Part shown: positions 10,008 to 19,764 of the stretch, one piece after another | Position numbering within the stretch: position 1 is the stretch's first letter | Layout: every line of letters begins with the position of its first letter | Assembly (NCBI GenBank): GCA_945861965.1 | Contig: CAMAWM010000011.1 | Coordinates: 1 to 61,042 of the forward strand | Origin: Chitinophaga pinensis | GTDB lineage: Bacteria; Bacteroidota; Bacteroidia; UKL13-3 | Direction: 5' to 3' | DNA: 61,042 bases | Made by a program: the position numbers and the translations under genes | The notes under the pieces: model-generated | What the model was told of the DNA's origin: nothing | What the model saw: the letters and a program-made list of their open reading frames with translations, nothing else | Databases searched by the model: none

Positions 10008-11162
10008 TTATTTCAGTTGCAAAGCGGCATCTAAGTATACAAAAATATCTTTGGGCAGCTCATCGCCAATTTTTTTTGCGCGTTTGTGACCCAACCTCAC
10101 CACAATCATTTTTTCATCGGGAATAGCAAAAATGTATTGACCTAAAATTCCTCTACAATAAAAAATTTCATGGCGCTTATATTTCATCATCCACCATTGA
10201 TATCCGTATTGATCATTTTCTGCACCATCGCGTTTTTTTAATGGTGCAAATGAAAGCGATTGTTGGATATAATTTGTGTCTATAATTTGTTGTCCGTTCC
10301 AGTTTCCATACTGCATGTATAATTTTGCAATGCGCGCAAAATCTCTTGCATTGGTATACCAACAACAACTTACTTTTTCCATTCCTTTTTCGTCCAAACT
10401 CCAAAATGCTGGATACTCAGCACCCAATACTTCCCATAATTTTTCAGAAGCATAATCTGCAACATTTTTTCCTGTAGTTTTTTTCAATATCATTCCCAAT
10501 AATTGTGTGTCGCCACCTTTGTAAATCCATGTTTTGCCGGATTCTGATTTTGTATTTGCCTTCAAAGTCAATTCGTTTACATCAGCGCCATAATACGATT
10601 CGCTTGGCCAGGCAAAAGGATTATTATAAGTTTCATTAAAATCCAAACCGCTGCTCATACTAAGCAAATGTTTGATCAAAATTTTTGACTTTTGGCCTTG
10701 GTTAAACTCAGGAATATAATTTCCAATCGGCTCGTCCAAACTTTTTATTTTCCCTTCTTTTAATGCAATTCCTATCAAGGCACCAACAAAACTTTTCGCC
10801 ATACTAAATGAATTGCTAAAACTTTTATAAGAATAATTTTCCCAATATTTTTCAAAAACAATTGAATCGTTTTTGATTACTAAAAACGAAACGGTTTTAT
10901 AGTCTTCGCACTTTTTAATGCTTTCTTTACTTACTTGTAACAACCCAAAATTTTTTGAAATGGGCCACACTTGTGGAGTTCCATTTTTTATTTCTCTCGA
11001 TGGAAATTTTTCTAACTCATCAATGCCTGGACCAAACCGACCTTTTAATATTGTCATAACAAAGACCTTATTCAAAAAAGTTTTGCCTGAAATTAATATA
11101 GCCAATTCGGCAATTATCAGAATGGCAAAGAGAGAAACGAAAACGAGTTTAATTTTTTTCAC
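10008..11162 (-). CDS. Serine hydrolase, class C beta-lactamase-like fold
   Basis: A 384-residue protein with an N-terminal hydrophobic anchor (about 5-25) and a beta-lactamase/penicillin-binding-like domain. The catalytic SxxK is Ser120-Met-Ala-Lys123, followed by the family segment LLSMSSGLDF. GGDTQLLG and the GILGQ motif near the C-terminus also fit this family (esterases, peptidases and true class C enzymes all share it). Nothing points to antibiotic resistance. The start codon at 11162 is GTG. It is the first gene of a likely three-gene minus-strand unit with the ABM protein and the M1 aminopeptidase. Confidence 0.85.
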   Translation of the reverse strand: MKKIKLVFVSLFAILIIAELAILISGKTFLNKVFVMTILKGRFGPGIDELEKFPSREIKNGTPQVWPISKNFGLLQVSKESIKKCEDYKTVSFLVIKNDSIVFEKYWENYSYKSFSNSFSMAKSFVGALIGIALKEGKIKSLDEPIGNYIPEFNQGQKSKILIKHLLSMSSGLDFNETYNNPFAWPSESYYGADVNELTLKANTKSESGKTWIYKGGDTQLLGMILKKTTGKNVADYASEKLWEVLGAEYPAFWSLDEKGMEKVSCCWYTNARDFARIAKLYMQYGNWNGQQIIDTNYIQQSLSFAPLKKRDGAENDQYGYQWWMMKYKRHEIFYCRGILGQYIFAIPDEKMIVVRLGHKRAKKIGDELPKDIFVYLDAALQLK

Positions 11163-11268
11163 TGAATTTGTTTTTTAAGTCTGCGAATGTAAAAAAACTA
11201 AAATAAATCACTAATGCGCTAAAATCCAGTTATTTCAAAAAAAATCGCACAAATTATTTTCAAATCCT

Positions 11269-11276
11269 TATTTTTG
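11269..11276 (+). promoter_or_regulatory. Candidate -7 box for the rpmF-plsX-fabH operon
   Basis: TATTTTTG agrees with the Bacteroidota TAnnTTTG consensus and lies 20 bases before the first start codon of the operon. A -33 TTTG is not evident, so the call rests on the -7 box and its position. Confidence 0.4.
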
Positions 11277-11295
11277 TCGGCTTTATTAGTGCGTT

Positions 11296-11817
11296 GTGAA
11301 GTTAATGGATTACACGATTGAATTCTCAAAACTTGTTCATGGCTTGAACAAGTTTAGCTTTTCAATTGACGAAAAGTTTTTATGTAATTTTGATTTTTCG
11401 CCCATTAAAAAAGCGGATTGTAAGGCAAAGCTAGAACTTTTGAAAAGCGAAAACATGCTTGATTTAAATTTTAGTTTTGAAGGAACAGCGCATTGTGTTT
11501 GTGATATTTGTTTGGATGAATTTGAAATACCAATAGAAAATGAGTTTTCGCTTTTAATCAAATTCACTGATGGATTGAACAATTTAGATGACCAAGAAAT
11601 TATATATTTGAATCGCAAAGAACACATGTACGACTTAAGCGCTTTTTTATACGAAAGTTTTTTGTTGTCAATTCCAACAAAAAAAAGTTGCGAATTGGCT
11701 AATAAAAAACACAACGAAACAGTAATTGAAAAACTAGAAAAAACGAACTCTAATACAGAAAACCAAACAAATGACCCACGTTGGGACAAATTAAAAGAAC
11801 TATATAAAAACAATTAA
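11296..11817 (+). CDS. DUF177/YceD-family protein
   Basis: A 173-residue protein placed directly before rpmF, the conserved position of DUF177 (YceD). The middle contains HCVCDICLDEF, a cysteine pattern typical of the family, and the C-terminus has DPRWDKLKELY, a frequent closing motif. In other bacteria and plants the family is linked to 23S rRNA or ribosome maturation; the exact reaction is unknown. GTG at 11296 is the outer start; ATG at 11305 is equally plausible. The stop is 15 bases before rpmF. Confidence 0.85.
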   Translation: MKLMDYTIEFSKLVHGLNKFSFSIDEKFLCNFDFSPIKKADCKAKLELLKSENMLDLNFSFEGTAHCVCDICLDEFEIPIENEFSLLIKFTDGLNNLDDQEIIYLNRKEHMYDLSAFLYESFLLSIPTKKSCELANKKHNETVIEKLEKTNSNTENQTNDPRWDKLKELYKNN

Positions 11818-11832
11818 AAGGAGAAAAATAAA

Positions 11833-12018
11833 ATGCCAAATCCCAAACGAAAAATAAGTAAATCGAGAAGAGATAAGCGCAGAACACATTACAAAGGCGA
11901 AAATCCAACTATTGCAGTAGATTCAACTTCTGGCGAAGTGCATTTGCGTCATCGTGTTACAGCAGACGGTTATTACAGAGGAAAACATGCTTTCCCTGAT
12001 ATGAAAAAAGATGTTTAA
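11833..12018 (+). CDS. rpmF: 50S ribosomal protein L32
   Basis: A 61-residue basic protein beginning [17 protein letters not shown], the classic L32 N-terminus, with the HYKG and [14 protein letters not shown] segments. No zinc-binding cysteines are present, so it is the Cys-free form. The gene order yceD-rpmF-plsX-fabH is conserved across many bacteria and links ribosome and lipid synthesis. An AAGGAGAAA run just upstream is one of the few convincing ribosome-binding sites in the window. Confidence 0.98.
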   Translation: MPNPKRKISKSRRDKRRTHYKGENPTIAVDSTSGEVHLRHRVTADGYYRGKHAFPDMKKDV

Positions 12019-12098
12019 TTAATCATGCATACGAATTGTAGATTGGTTTTATTTTATTAAAACATAGTTCAAAATTCGTTAATCAACTTTTACCTAAA

Positions 12099-13055
12099 AT
12101 GAAAATTGGTTTTGACATAATGGGTGGCGACTACGCACCTAAAGAAGCAATTATAGGCGCGATGCAGGCATTAAAAAAACTTAATGCCGATGACAGAATT
12201 GTACTAATTGGCGACTCTGAACAAGCGCAAAATTTATTAGATTCATTGGGCGGCAATTCTGAGCAATTCGAATTGGTTCATACAAGCGAAGAGATTGGAA
12301 TGGGCGAACATCCAACAAGAGCCATTACACAAAAAAAAGATTCAAGTATTGTTGTAGGATTTCGACTTTTATCAAGTAAAAAACTGGATGCATTTGTAAG
12401 TGCCGGAAATACAGGTGCTATGTTAGTAGGCAGTATGTTTTCGGTAAAACCAATTGAAGGAGTAATTCGTCCGGCAATATCAGCAACCATTCCAAAGCCA
12501 AACGGAAAATTTGTGCTTGGTTTGGATATGGGCGCCAATGCAGATTGCAAGCCAGATGTGTTGTATCAATTTGCTTTACTTGGAAGTTTAACCATGAAAC
12601 ATGTTTATGGAATTGCTGATCCTCGTGTTGGTTTATTAAGCAATGGAGAAGAAAAAGAAAAAGGCAGTTTGGTTACAATTTCAGCACACCATTTGATGGA
12701 AGAAAGCAATGCATTTCATTTTATTGGAAATGTAGAGGGCAGAGATTTTATGAGCGATAAAGCCGATGTTATCGTTTGCGAAGGGTTTACAGGAAATGTA
12801 GTTTTAAAAGCTTTTGAATCTTTTTTTCATGTCATGAGAAAAAGAGGAATAAAAGACGAATATTTAGAGTCATGCGATTATGAAAACTTCGGAGGCATGC
12901 CAATTTTAGGCGTAAATGCACCAGTTCTTGTTGGTCATGGAATATCCAATGCAAAAGCATTTATGAATATGATTTTAGGCGCTCGCGATATAGTAAATTC
13001 AAACTTGTGTAATATTGTGCGTGAGCAATTCCAAAATCTTGTTCCTGTTCAATAA
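12099..13055 (+). CDS. plsX: Phosphate acyltransferase PlsX
   Basis: A 318-residue enzyme that makes acyl-phosphate from acyl-ACP, the first committed step of phospholipid synthesis by the PlsX/PlsY route. The N-terminus MKIGFDIMGGDYAPKE, the central FVSAGNTGAM motif, GLDMGAN and VCEGFTGNV are family hallmarks, and the length is normal. It acts as a peripheral inner-membrane protein. It is followed 23 bases later by fabH. Confidence 0.97.
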   Translation: MKIGFDIMGGDYAPKEAIIGAMQALKKLNADDRIVLIGDSEQAQNLLDSLGGNSEQFELVHTSEEIGMGEHPTRAITQKKDSSIVVGFRLLSSKKLDAFVSAGNTGAMLVGSMFSVKPIEGVIRPAISATIPKPNGKFVLGLDMGANADCKPDVLYQFALLGSLTMKHVYGIADPRVGLLSNGEEKEKGSLVTISAHHLMEESNAFHFIGNVEGRDFMSDKADVIVCEGFTGNVVLKAFESFFHVMRKRGIKDEYLESCDYENFGGMPILGVNAPVLVGHGISNAKAFMNMILGARDIVNSNLCNIVREQFQNLVPVQ

Positions 13056-13078
13056 TTTTATTAAATAAATAAAATAAA

Positions 13079-14068
13079 ATGAAAAAAATTACAGCTGCAA
13101 TTACTGCTGTTCACGGATTTGTTCCGCCTGATATATTAAGCAATTCTGATCTCGAAAAAATGGTTGAAACCAACGATGAATGGATTGTTGCAAGAACCGG
13201 AATTAAAGAACGAAGAATTCAAAAAACACCCGGATTGGCTACTAGTGATATGGCTGTTGAAGCGGTAAATGGTTTACTGCAAAAAAGAGGAATTACTGCT
13301 GCAGACATAGATTTAATTATTTTTTGTACCATAACAGGCGATATGATTTTTCCTTCGGCAGCTTGTATTTTAGCCGATAAAATTGGGGCTAAAAATGCAT
13401 TTGGTTATGATTTAGCAGCCGCATGCTCAGGGTTTTTATTTGGATTAGAAACAGGTGCTACTTTTGTAGAAAGTGGAAAATATAAAAAGGTTTTGGTTTT
13501 AGGTGGAGACAAGATGAGCTCAATTATAGATTACACAGATCGCAATACCTGTATAATTTTTGGCGATGGTGTTGGATGTGTTTTGTTAGAACCAAACGAA
13601 GATGGTTTGGGCGTAATAGATTCCATTTTAAAAATTGACGGACAAGGAAGACAATATCTTTATCAAACAGCCGGTGGCAGTTTAAAACCACCAACCCACG
13701 AAACCATCGATGCGCGCGAGCACTATGTTTATCAAGACGGAAAAGCAGTTTATAAGTTTGCGGTGATAGGAATGGCTGAGGTTTCGGCTCAAATAATGGA
13801 ACGAAATAATTTAACTTCTGATGATATAAATTGGTTGGTTCCGCACCAAGCTAATTTGCGAATAATAGACGCTACCGCAAAACGCATGGGATTAAATCAA
13901 GAAAAGGTAATGATAAACATTGACCATTTTGGAAATACAACCAACGGCACAATCCCACTTTTGCTTTGGGAGTTCGAAAATAAACTTAAAAAGGGCGACA
14001 CGCTTGTTTTATCAGCATTTGGTGGCGGATTTACTTGGGGAGCGATTTATTTAAAATGGGCGTATTGA
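13079..14068 (+). CDS. fabH: 3-oxoacyl-ACP synthase III (KAS III)
   Basis: A 329-residue enzyme that condenses acetyl-CoA (or a branched primer) with malonyl-ACP to start fatty-acid synthesis. The catalytic triad is intact: Cys116 in AAACSGF, His256 in VPHQAN and Asn286 in HFGNTTNG. Many Bacteroidota make iso-branched fatty acids, so branched-primer preference is possible but not visible here. It is within the plsX operon; 131 bp separate it from accB, enough for a second promoter, though I see no clear one. Confidence 0.97.
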   Translation: MKKITAAITAVHGFVPPDILSNSDLEKMVETNDEWIVARTGIKERRIQKTPGLATSDMAVEAVNGLLQKRGITAADIDLIIFCTITGDMIFPSAACILADKIGAKNAFGYDLAAACSGFLFGLETGATFVESGKYKKVLVLGGDKMSSIIDYTDRNTCIIFGDGVGCVLLEPNEDGLGVIDSILKIDGQGRQYLYQTAGGSLKPPTHETIDAREHYVYQDGKAVYKFAVIGMAEVSAQIMERNNLTSDDINWLVPHQANLRIIDATAKRMGLNQEKVMINIDHFGNTTNGTIPLLLWEFENKLKKGDTLVLSAFGGGFTWGAIYLKWAY

Positions 14069-14199
14069 TATTCGTCCTGTTTTGAATTATATTGTCTGAT
14101 TTACAACAACATAAATATAGAAAAGGCAGTCTGATAATAATATTTATTGACATTATTGATTAAAAAAATACTTTTACCATTCGTTTAAACTGAAAAATT

Positions 14200-14655
14200 A
14201 TGGAATTAAAGGAAATTAAAGAATTAATTAAGCTAGTTGCCGAGATGGGAGTTTCGGAAGTTGAAGTTGAAAGAGGCGATTTTAAAGTATCTATTAAAAA
14301 AACCTCAGAAAAAACAACAGTTATACAACAACAGGTTTCACCGGCTAACGTAGTTACTATGGCTCCTGTTAGTGCAGCTCCTGTAGTTGCACCGACACCA
14401 ACACTTGTTGCAAACACTATTATCATTAAATCTCCAATGATTGGAACGTATTATAAATCACTATCGCCAGACAAACCCGATTTTGTAAACATTGGCGATG
14501 AAATAAAGCCAGGCAAAGTACTTTGTATTATTGAGGCGATGAAATTATTCAACGAAATTGAATCCGAAGTTTCAGGTAGAATTGTAAAAATTTTAGTTGA
14601 CAATGCATCTCCAGTTGAATACGATCAACCGCTTTTTCTTGTAGAGCCAAACTAA
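14200..14655 (+). CDS. accB: Biotin carboxyl carrier protein of acetyl-CoA carboxylase
   Basis: 151 residues: an N-terminal helical segment (MELKEIKELIKLV), an Ala/Pro/Val-rich linker (about 46-72), and a biotinyl domain with the motif EAMK, Lys115 being the biotinylation site. It carries CO2 from AccC to the carboxyltransferase, making malonyl-CoA for fatty-acid synthesis. The accA and accD genes are not in the window. accC follows after 69 bp in the same direction. Confidence 0.96.
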   Translation: MELKEIKELIKLVAEMGVSEVEVERGDFKVSIKKTSEKTTVIQQQVSPANVVTMAPVSAAPVVAPTPTLVANTIIIKSPMIGTYYKSLSPDKPDFVNIGDEIKPGKVLCIIEAMKLFNEIESEVSGRIVKILVDNASPVEYDQPLFLVEPN

Positions 14656-14724
14656 ATTCAAAGCTTTCAGATTTACCATTGAATACATTTTTATTCCTGC
14701 GATCTAAAAATTACACATCAAAAA

Positions 14725-16071
14725 ATGTTTAAGAAAATACTTATAGCAAATAGAGGAGAAATAGCTTTGCGAATCATTCGAACAGCTAGAGAAATGGGTA
14801 TAAAAACTGTAGCCGTTTACAGCACTGCAGACACCGAAAGTCTTCATGTTAGATTTGCTGACGAAGCAGTTTGTATTGGTCCTCCACCATCTGTCCAATC
14901 GTATTTAAACATGGCTAGTATTATTGCCGCTGCTGAAATTACAAATGCTGACGCCATTCATCCGGGGTATGGTTTTTTGAGCGAGAACGCAAAATTTTCT
15001 CAGGTGTGCCGTGATCACGGTATAAAATTTATTGGCGCATCGCCCGAAATGATTAATTCAATGGGCGATAAAGCGAACGCAAAAAATACCATGAAAAAAG
15101 CCGGAGTTCCTGTAATACCGGGAAGCGATGGTTTGGTTGAAAGCGTTGAAGAAGGAAAAAAAATTGCAAAAAAAATTGGATACCCAGTTATCATTAAAGC
15201 AACTGCTGGTGGTGGTGGTCGAGGCATGCGAATAATTTGGGCAGATAAAGAATTTGAACACAATTGGGACAGCGCAAAACAAGAATCTAAAGCTGCATTT
15301 GGCAACGATGCCATGTACATGGAAAAATATATAGAAGAGCCTAGACATATCGAAATTCAATTAGCAGGAGACCAATACGGAAAAGTTTGTCATCTTTCTG
15401 AGCGTGATTGTTCAATTCAACGAAGACATCAAAAATTAATTGAAGAAAGTCCATCGCCATTTATTACAGAAGAGTTGCGAATTAAAATGGGCGAAGCCGC
15501 AAAAAAAGGAGCGGCTTCCATTGGTTACGAAGGATTGGGAACGATAGAATTTTTGGTTGATAAGCATCGCAATTTTTATTTCATGGAAATGAATACGCGC
15601 ATTCAGGTTGAACATCCTGTAACCGAAGAAGTAATTAATTACGATTTGGTGAAGGAACAGATTTTGATAGCTGCAGGAGTTCCAATTAGTGGAAAAGATC
15701 ACTTTCCGATGAAACATGCCATTGAAGTAAGAATTAATGCAGAAGATCCTTACAATAACTTTAGGCCAACACCAGGAAAAATTGAAAACTTACACAAACC
15801 CGGTGGTCATGGAGTAAGAGTAGACACACACATTTATGCTGGATATACCATTCCGTCACATTACGACAGTATGATTGCAAAAATGATTGTAAGCGCACAA
15901 ACCAGAGAAGAGGCAATAATAAAAATGGATAGGGCTTTGAGCGAATTTATTATTGAAGGACCTGGAATAAAAACGACCATTCCGCTTCATCTAAAATTGA
16001 TGCGAAACGAGGATTTCAGAAAAGGAAATTTTACTACTGCTTTTATGAATACGTTTGATATTCTAAAATAA
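14725..16071 (+). CDS. accC: Biotin carboxylase subunit of acetyl-CoA carboxylase
   Basis: A 448-residue enzyme that carboxylates biotin on AccB using ATP and bicarbonate. It starts [16 protein letters not shown], the standard N-terminus. The ATP-grasp glycine-rich loop [10 protein letters not shown], the [13 protein letters not shown] segment and [16 protein letters not shown] (metal and catalytic residues) are all present. The length matches stand-alone AccC. It closes the lipid operon and is convergent with the bacilliredoxin gene. Confidence 0.97.
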   Translation: MFKKILIANRGEIALRIIRTAREMGIKTVAVYSTADTESLHVRFADEAVCIGPPPSVQSYLNMASIIAAAEITNADAIHPGYGFLSENAKFSQVCRDHGIKFIGASPEMINSMGDKANAKNTMKKAGVPVIPGSDGLVESVEEGKKIAKKIGYPVIIKATAGGGGRGMRIIWADKEFEHNWDSAKQESKAAFGNDAMYMEKYIEEPRHIEIQLAGDQYGKVCHLSERDCSIQRRHQKLIEESPSPFITEELRIKMGEAAKKGAASIGYEGLGTIEFLVDKHRNFYFMEMNTRIQVEHPVTEEVINYDLVKEQILIAAGVPISGKDHFPMKHAIEVRINAEDPYNNFRPTPGKIENLHKPGGHGVRVDTHIYAGYTIPSHYDSMIAKMIVSAQTREEAIIKMDRALSEFIIEGPGIKTTIPLHLKLMRNEDFRKGNFTTAFMNTFDILK

Positions 16072-16088
16072 ACAAAAGCATTTAGTTT

Positions 16089-16505
16089 TTAGCAAAACTC
16101 TTCAAAAGCTGCTTTCAAATTTTCAGCAATCATTTCTGAGCTACGTCCTTCAATCATGTGGCGTTCGATAAAATGAACCAATTCGCCATTTTTGTATAAT
16201 GCTACGCTTGGCGAAGATGGAGGAAACGGTGCAGTATATTCACGCGCTTTTGCTACCGCTTCGGCTTCTTGTCCTGCAAATACGGTTAATAATTTATTTG
16301 GCAATTTTGATGATTCTTTCACCGCTTTAATTATACCTGGACGAGCTGTACCTGCAGCACAACCACAAACAGAATTAAAAACCAATAACTTGGTTCCACT
16401 TTTTTCGTTCAATTCGTTTTCAACTTCTGCGGCATTCATTAAAGATGAAAAACCCGCATCGGACAATTGCTGCCTCATGGGCGCTACTAACATTTCTGGA
16501 TACAT
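16089..16505 (-). CDS. BrxA/BrxB-family bacilliredoxin
   Basis: A 138-residue thioredoxin-fold protein with the atypical active site Cys47-Gly-Cys49 in NSVCGCAAGTARPG and a C-terminal Cys, as in the YphP/YqiW family. In Firmicutes these proteins remove bacillithiol from proteins. ATG at 16505 (MYPEM) matches the usual N-terminus; a TTG further upstream is the outer limit. It stands alone, convergent with accC. Confidence 0.9.
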   Translation of the reverse strand: MYPEMLVAPMRQQLSDAGFSSLMNAAEVENELNEKSGTKLLVFNSVCGCAAGTARPGIIKAVKESSKLPNKLLTVFAGQEAEAVAKAREYTAPFPPSSPSVALYKNGELVHFIERHMIEGRSSEMIAENLKAAFEEFC

Positions 16506-16588
16506 TTTGTTTATATAATTTTGCAACGAAGATAAAACCAAATTTCGGTTGCTTTGTTTTTTATTCCTTGATTATTCTGTGTTATTTA

Positions 16589-18544
16589 TCAATTCCCCAA
16601 ACTTCTAATTCCTTTCATTACAATTAATAAATCTTTTTCTAGCGAGTAATCTTTGGCATAAAGAAAGTTTAATTTTTGAAGCGTAATGCTATTGATATTT
16701 TTGTTTTTTTCTGCCGGACTCAATACGCCTTGTTTTATAACCGGCAAGAGTTTAATGTTTTCGGAATATGAATATCCAACCCAAGTTTTTTCGCCAATCA
16801 AAACCTTTATTAGGTTGCTAAAAAAATTCATTTTGTTTCTCACAAATAATATAATTAATGGCGAAAGCGGCAATAATAGTGCGCTTAAAACAATATCAAA
16901 TACACGTTTTTTTTGCTGTTCCCAAGGTCTGCTTAGCGACAAATGAATATCGAGTGTATAAAAATCTCCAGGTGCGTTTTTGCTATTGCTGCCTATTATA
17001 AACAAACTTTCCTCTGGTACTATTTTAAACAGAATATCTTTTTGCATAAGACGACCCATCCATTCTATAATTTGCGCAGCGCCTAAATCTTTTGAGCAAA
17101 AAATAATTTCTTCTATTTTAAATAAATCGCTTATTTCGTTCAGTTGTGAAATTTCACCTAAGTAATGATCGTCATTTTTGGTTGTATAATCAGCTACCGA
17201 AACAAATCCAAGGTACTCAGTTTTTGATTTTGATTTTACCAACAATTCTTGAACTCGGTTAACTTCTAATTTATTTCCAACAATAATAGTTCTCAAATTA
17301 TTGCTCATGCTTAAATTTGGTTTTCCGCTTTTAATCCAATGACCAAAAAATCTTTCTGCAAATACGAGAAGTATTGACACGCCCGTTCCAATCACAATTA
17401 AGGCACGCGAAAATCGATATCCTTCATCTACAAAAGCATAAAATACCGCAATAGATAAAGTGCCAATTGCTATGCCTTTAACTACGCTTAAAAAAGTTTT
17501 TCGCTTGTTGTAAGCGCCAGCTAAATAAAGTCCGAACATCCAAAGTAAGCCGTAAACAATACTATTGATAATAACAACTTTTTCGGAGTACGCTTGCAAC
17601 ACATCAAATTTGTAGATTGAATAAACGCGGCTGAGCAAAAGCATTGTAGAAACAATGAAAATAAAATCAAGAACTGGCAACCACAACATTTTTAAAGTTC
17701 GCGCAAAAATTGCAGAAGCTGCGCGTAAATAAATGGCAATATTAATAATTGCGGCAAAGCTGCTTGCGTGTTTTTGTGAATAATGTTTATTAGCAAAAAT
17801 TATCATTGCTCGGTAAAAAGTAAAAACAAAATTTACGCTTGTTTTTTTTGTGCTTTCGCCTTTGTAATGAATAATTGTTGTTTCGGGGAAATAATAATTT
17901 TTGAATCCTGATTTTGAAATTCTGTACGATAAATCAATGTCCTCGCCATACATAAAATAATCTTCGTCAAGCAAACCAATTTTATCTAAAACGGATTTTC
18001 GTAACATCATAAATGCGCCCGCTAAAACATCAACCACATGTGTTTTGTTTTTATCTAAATACCCAAGATGGTATTTTCCAAATCGCTTAGATTTTGGAAA
18101 CAAACTAGCAAGTCCCGAAATTTTATAAAATGCCACATCTGGCGTTGGAAGTCCACGTTTTGATTCGGGCAAAAAATTTCCCGATCCGTCAATCATTTTA
18201 ACGCCAACCGAACCAGCATTAGGCGTATTTTGCATAAAAGCAATTACTTTTTTAAAACAATCTTCTTCAACTACAGTATCTGGATTTAGCAATAAAATAA
18301 ATTCGCCTTTTGCCTGTTTTATTGCTTGATTGTTTGCTTTGCTGAATCCAGTGTTTTCATTGTTTTCAATCAATGTAACTTCAGCAAATTTTCTTTTAAT
18401 CATTTCACAACTGCCATCCACCGATTTGTTGTCTACTACAAATATTTCTGCGTCTATTCCAAAGCAAGCTTTTCGAACAGAGTGCAATGCCTGTTCAAGA
18501 AAATACTTTACATTATAATTGACAATGATGACAGAAAGTTTCAT
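16589..18544 (-). CDS. Fused GT2 glycosyltransferase and degenerate sugar-phosphate transferase-like membrane protein
   Basis: 651 residues in two parts. Residues 1-about 250 are a rhamnosyltransferase-like GT2 domain: SVIIVNYN, the NPDT nucleotide-sugar motif (87-90), and GEDIDLSYR near 203. Residues about 270-405 contain several transmembrane helices, followed by a Rossmann-like CoA-binding type domain (LRTIIVGNK onward) and a C-terminal segment starting KKRVFDIVLSALLLPLSPLI, the entry helix of polyprenyl-phosphate glycosylphosphotransferases. The rest of that catalytic domain is reduced and I cannot find its usual Lys/Arg-rich active-site motif, so it may only anchor or regulate. Probable role: surface polysaccharide synthesis. 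Confidence 0.8.
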   Translation of the reverse strand: MKLSVIIVNYNVKYFLEQALHSVRKACFGIDAEIFVVDNKSVDGSCEMIKRKFAEVTLIENNENTGFSKANNQAIKQAKGEFILLLNPDTVVEEDCFKKVIAFMQNTPNAGSVGVKMIDGSGNFLPESKRGLPTPDVAFYKISGLASLFPKSKRFGKYHLGYLDKNKTHVVDVLAGAFMMLRKSVLDKIGLLDEDYFMYGEDIDLSYRISKSGFKNYYFPETTIIHYKGESTKKTSVNFVFTFYRAMIIFANKHYSQKHASSFAAIINIAIYLRAASAIFARTLKMLWLPVLDFIFIVSTMLLLSRVYSIYKFDVLQAYSEKVVIINSIVYGLLWMFGLYLAGAYNKRKTFLSVVKGIAIGTLSIAVFYAFVDEGYRFSRALIVIGTGVSILLVFAERFFGHWIKSGKPNLSMSNNLRTIIVGNKLEVNRVQELLVKSKSKTEYLGFVSVADYTTKNDDHYLGEISQLNEISDLFKIEEIIFCSKDLGAAQIIEWMGRLMQKDILFKIVPEESLFIIGSNSKNAPGDFYTLDIHLSLSRPWEQQKKRVFDIVLSALLLPLSPLIILFVRNKMNFFSNLIKVLIGEKTWVGYSYSENIKLLPVIKQGVLSPAEKNKNINSITLQKLNFLYAKDYSLEKDLLIVMKGIRSLGN

Positions 18545-18670
18545 GTTTGAAAAAGCGAAAATAATTAATTGCTAACGAAAAAGGATTTAAACCAGTACAA
18601 TTATATTTTCAATTCAATAAATAACAAACTTTGATAGCGTTGATATTTTTATTTCCTTTGAAAACAAGGA

Positions 18671-19759
18671 ATGAAATTTTTTGGTCAAATAATACTTTTA
18701 ATTAACTGGTTTGCTGCTTTGTGTTTGCTTGGCGCTTATTTATCGCAATTTATTAGCCCAGCAAATTCATGGATTTTTGCTTTTCTAGGATTAACATTTC
18801 CAATTTTGGTACTTGTAAATGTTGCGTTTGTAATTTACTGGGCATTTAGTTTTAATTCAAACATTGCCTATTCGGCAATTGCACTTTTAATAGGTTTTTG
18901 GCACATTCCGCGATTCATACAATTTGGAACAGTAAAGACAAACGAACACAACAACAAATGCATAAACATTGTTGATTTTAATACGAAAAACTTTGGTGCA
19001 TACGATGAAGTAAAGTATGACACTTCCGTTTTTTTTAGCGCACTCAGAAACCTTAATCCTGATATAATTTGTTTTCAAGAGTTTGTAAATTTCAAAACTG
19101 AAATTGAAAAGCCCGTTTTCATCGGATTGTTTAAAGAATATAAGAATTTTTTTAAGCACAATGTTGACGAGAATTCAACCGAACCGACAGGTCTTAGCGT
19201 ATCCATTTTTTCTCGTTTTCCAATTGTCCATTCTGGATTTATTGAGCGTATAAATGGTGGAGGAAACTATACGATATTTGCAGATTTAAAAATAGACGAG
19301 GATACGATTCGTGTTGTAAACACACATTTAAAATCAATTGCTTTTGACAAATTAGATTATGAAACTGTTGAAGAAATTGAAGAAAACGATAACGAAACCG
19401 ATATACGTTGGTACCATTTTAAACATATTGCACATAAGCTGAAGAATGCATTTGTGGCTCGTTCAAGACAAGCAGAAATGATTAAAAATAAACTAGAAAA
19501 AAGCAAGTATAAAGTAATTTTATGTGGCGATTTTAACGATTCGCCAGCTAGTTATTCATACAAAACTATTAGAGGGAAAATGAAAGATGCATTTATCGAA
19601 TCTGGCTCTGGCTTTAGTTCTACCTATATTGGAAAAATGCCATCGTTCCGTATTGATTATATTTTATGCGACAAAAGTTTTGAGGTTTTCAATTACAAGC
19701 CAAGCGCTATGAATTTTGGCGATCATCTTATGCTATCGGCTACAATAAAATTGAAATAA
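18671..19759 (+). CDS. Endonuclease/exonuclease/phosphatase (EEP) family protein, membrane anchored
   Basis: 362 residues: two or three N-terminal hydrophobic segments (about 5-85), then an EEP domain. Catalytic motifs are visible: Asn104 in VDFNTKNF, Glu137 in ICFQEF, NTHLKS, CGDFNDSP, and the closing pair DYILCD / GDHLML. The fold covers DNases, phosphodiesterases and lipid phosphatases; with membrane segments first, an extracytoplasmic phosphodiesterase is likely, but the substrate is unknown. It ends five bases from the recF stop on the other strand. Confidence 0.85.
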   Translation: MKFFGQIILLINWFAALCLLGAYLSQFISPANSWIFAFLGLTFPILVLVNVAFVIYWAFSFNSNIAYSAIALLIGFWHIPRFIQFGTVKTNEHNNKCINIVDFNTKNFGAYDEVKYDTSVFFSALRNLNPDIICFQEFVNFKTEIEKPVFIGLFKEYKNFFKHNVDENSTEPTGLSVSIFSRFPIVHSGFIERINGGGNYTIFADLKIDEDTIRVVNTHLKSIAFDKLDYETVEEIEENDNETDIRWYHFKHIAHKLKNAFVARSRQAEMIKNKLEKSKYKVILCGDFNDSPASYSYKTIRGKMKDAFIESGSGFSSTYIGKMPSFRIDYILCDKSFEVFNYKPSAMNFGDHLMLSATIKLK

Positions 19760-19764
19760 TTTCT

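Noticed and set aside
10008-11162. Antibiotic resistance beta-lactamase
   Set aside because: The SxxK fold is shared with esterases and peptidases, and there is no evidence of transfer or resistance context.
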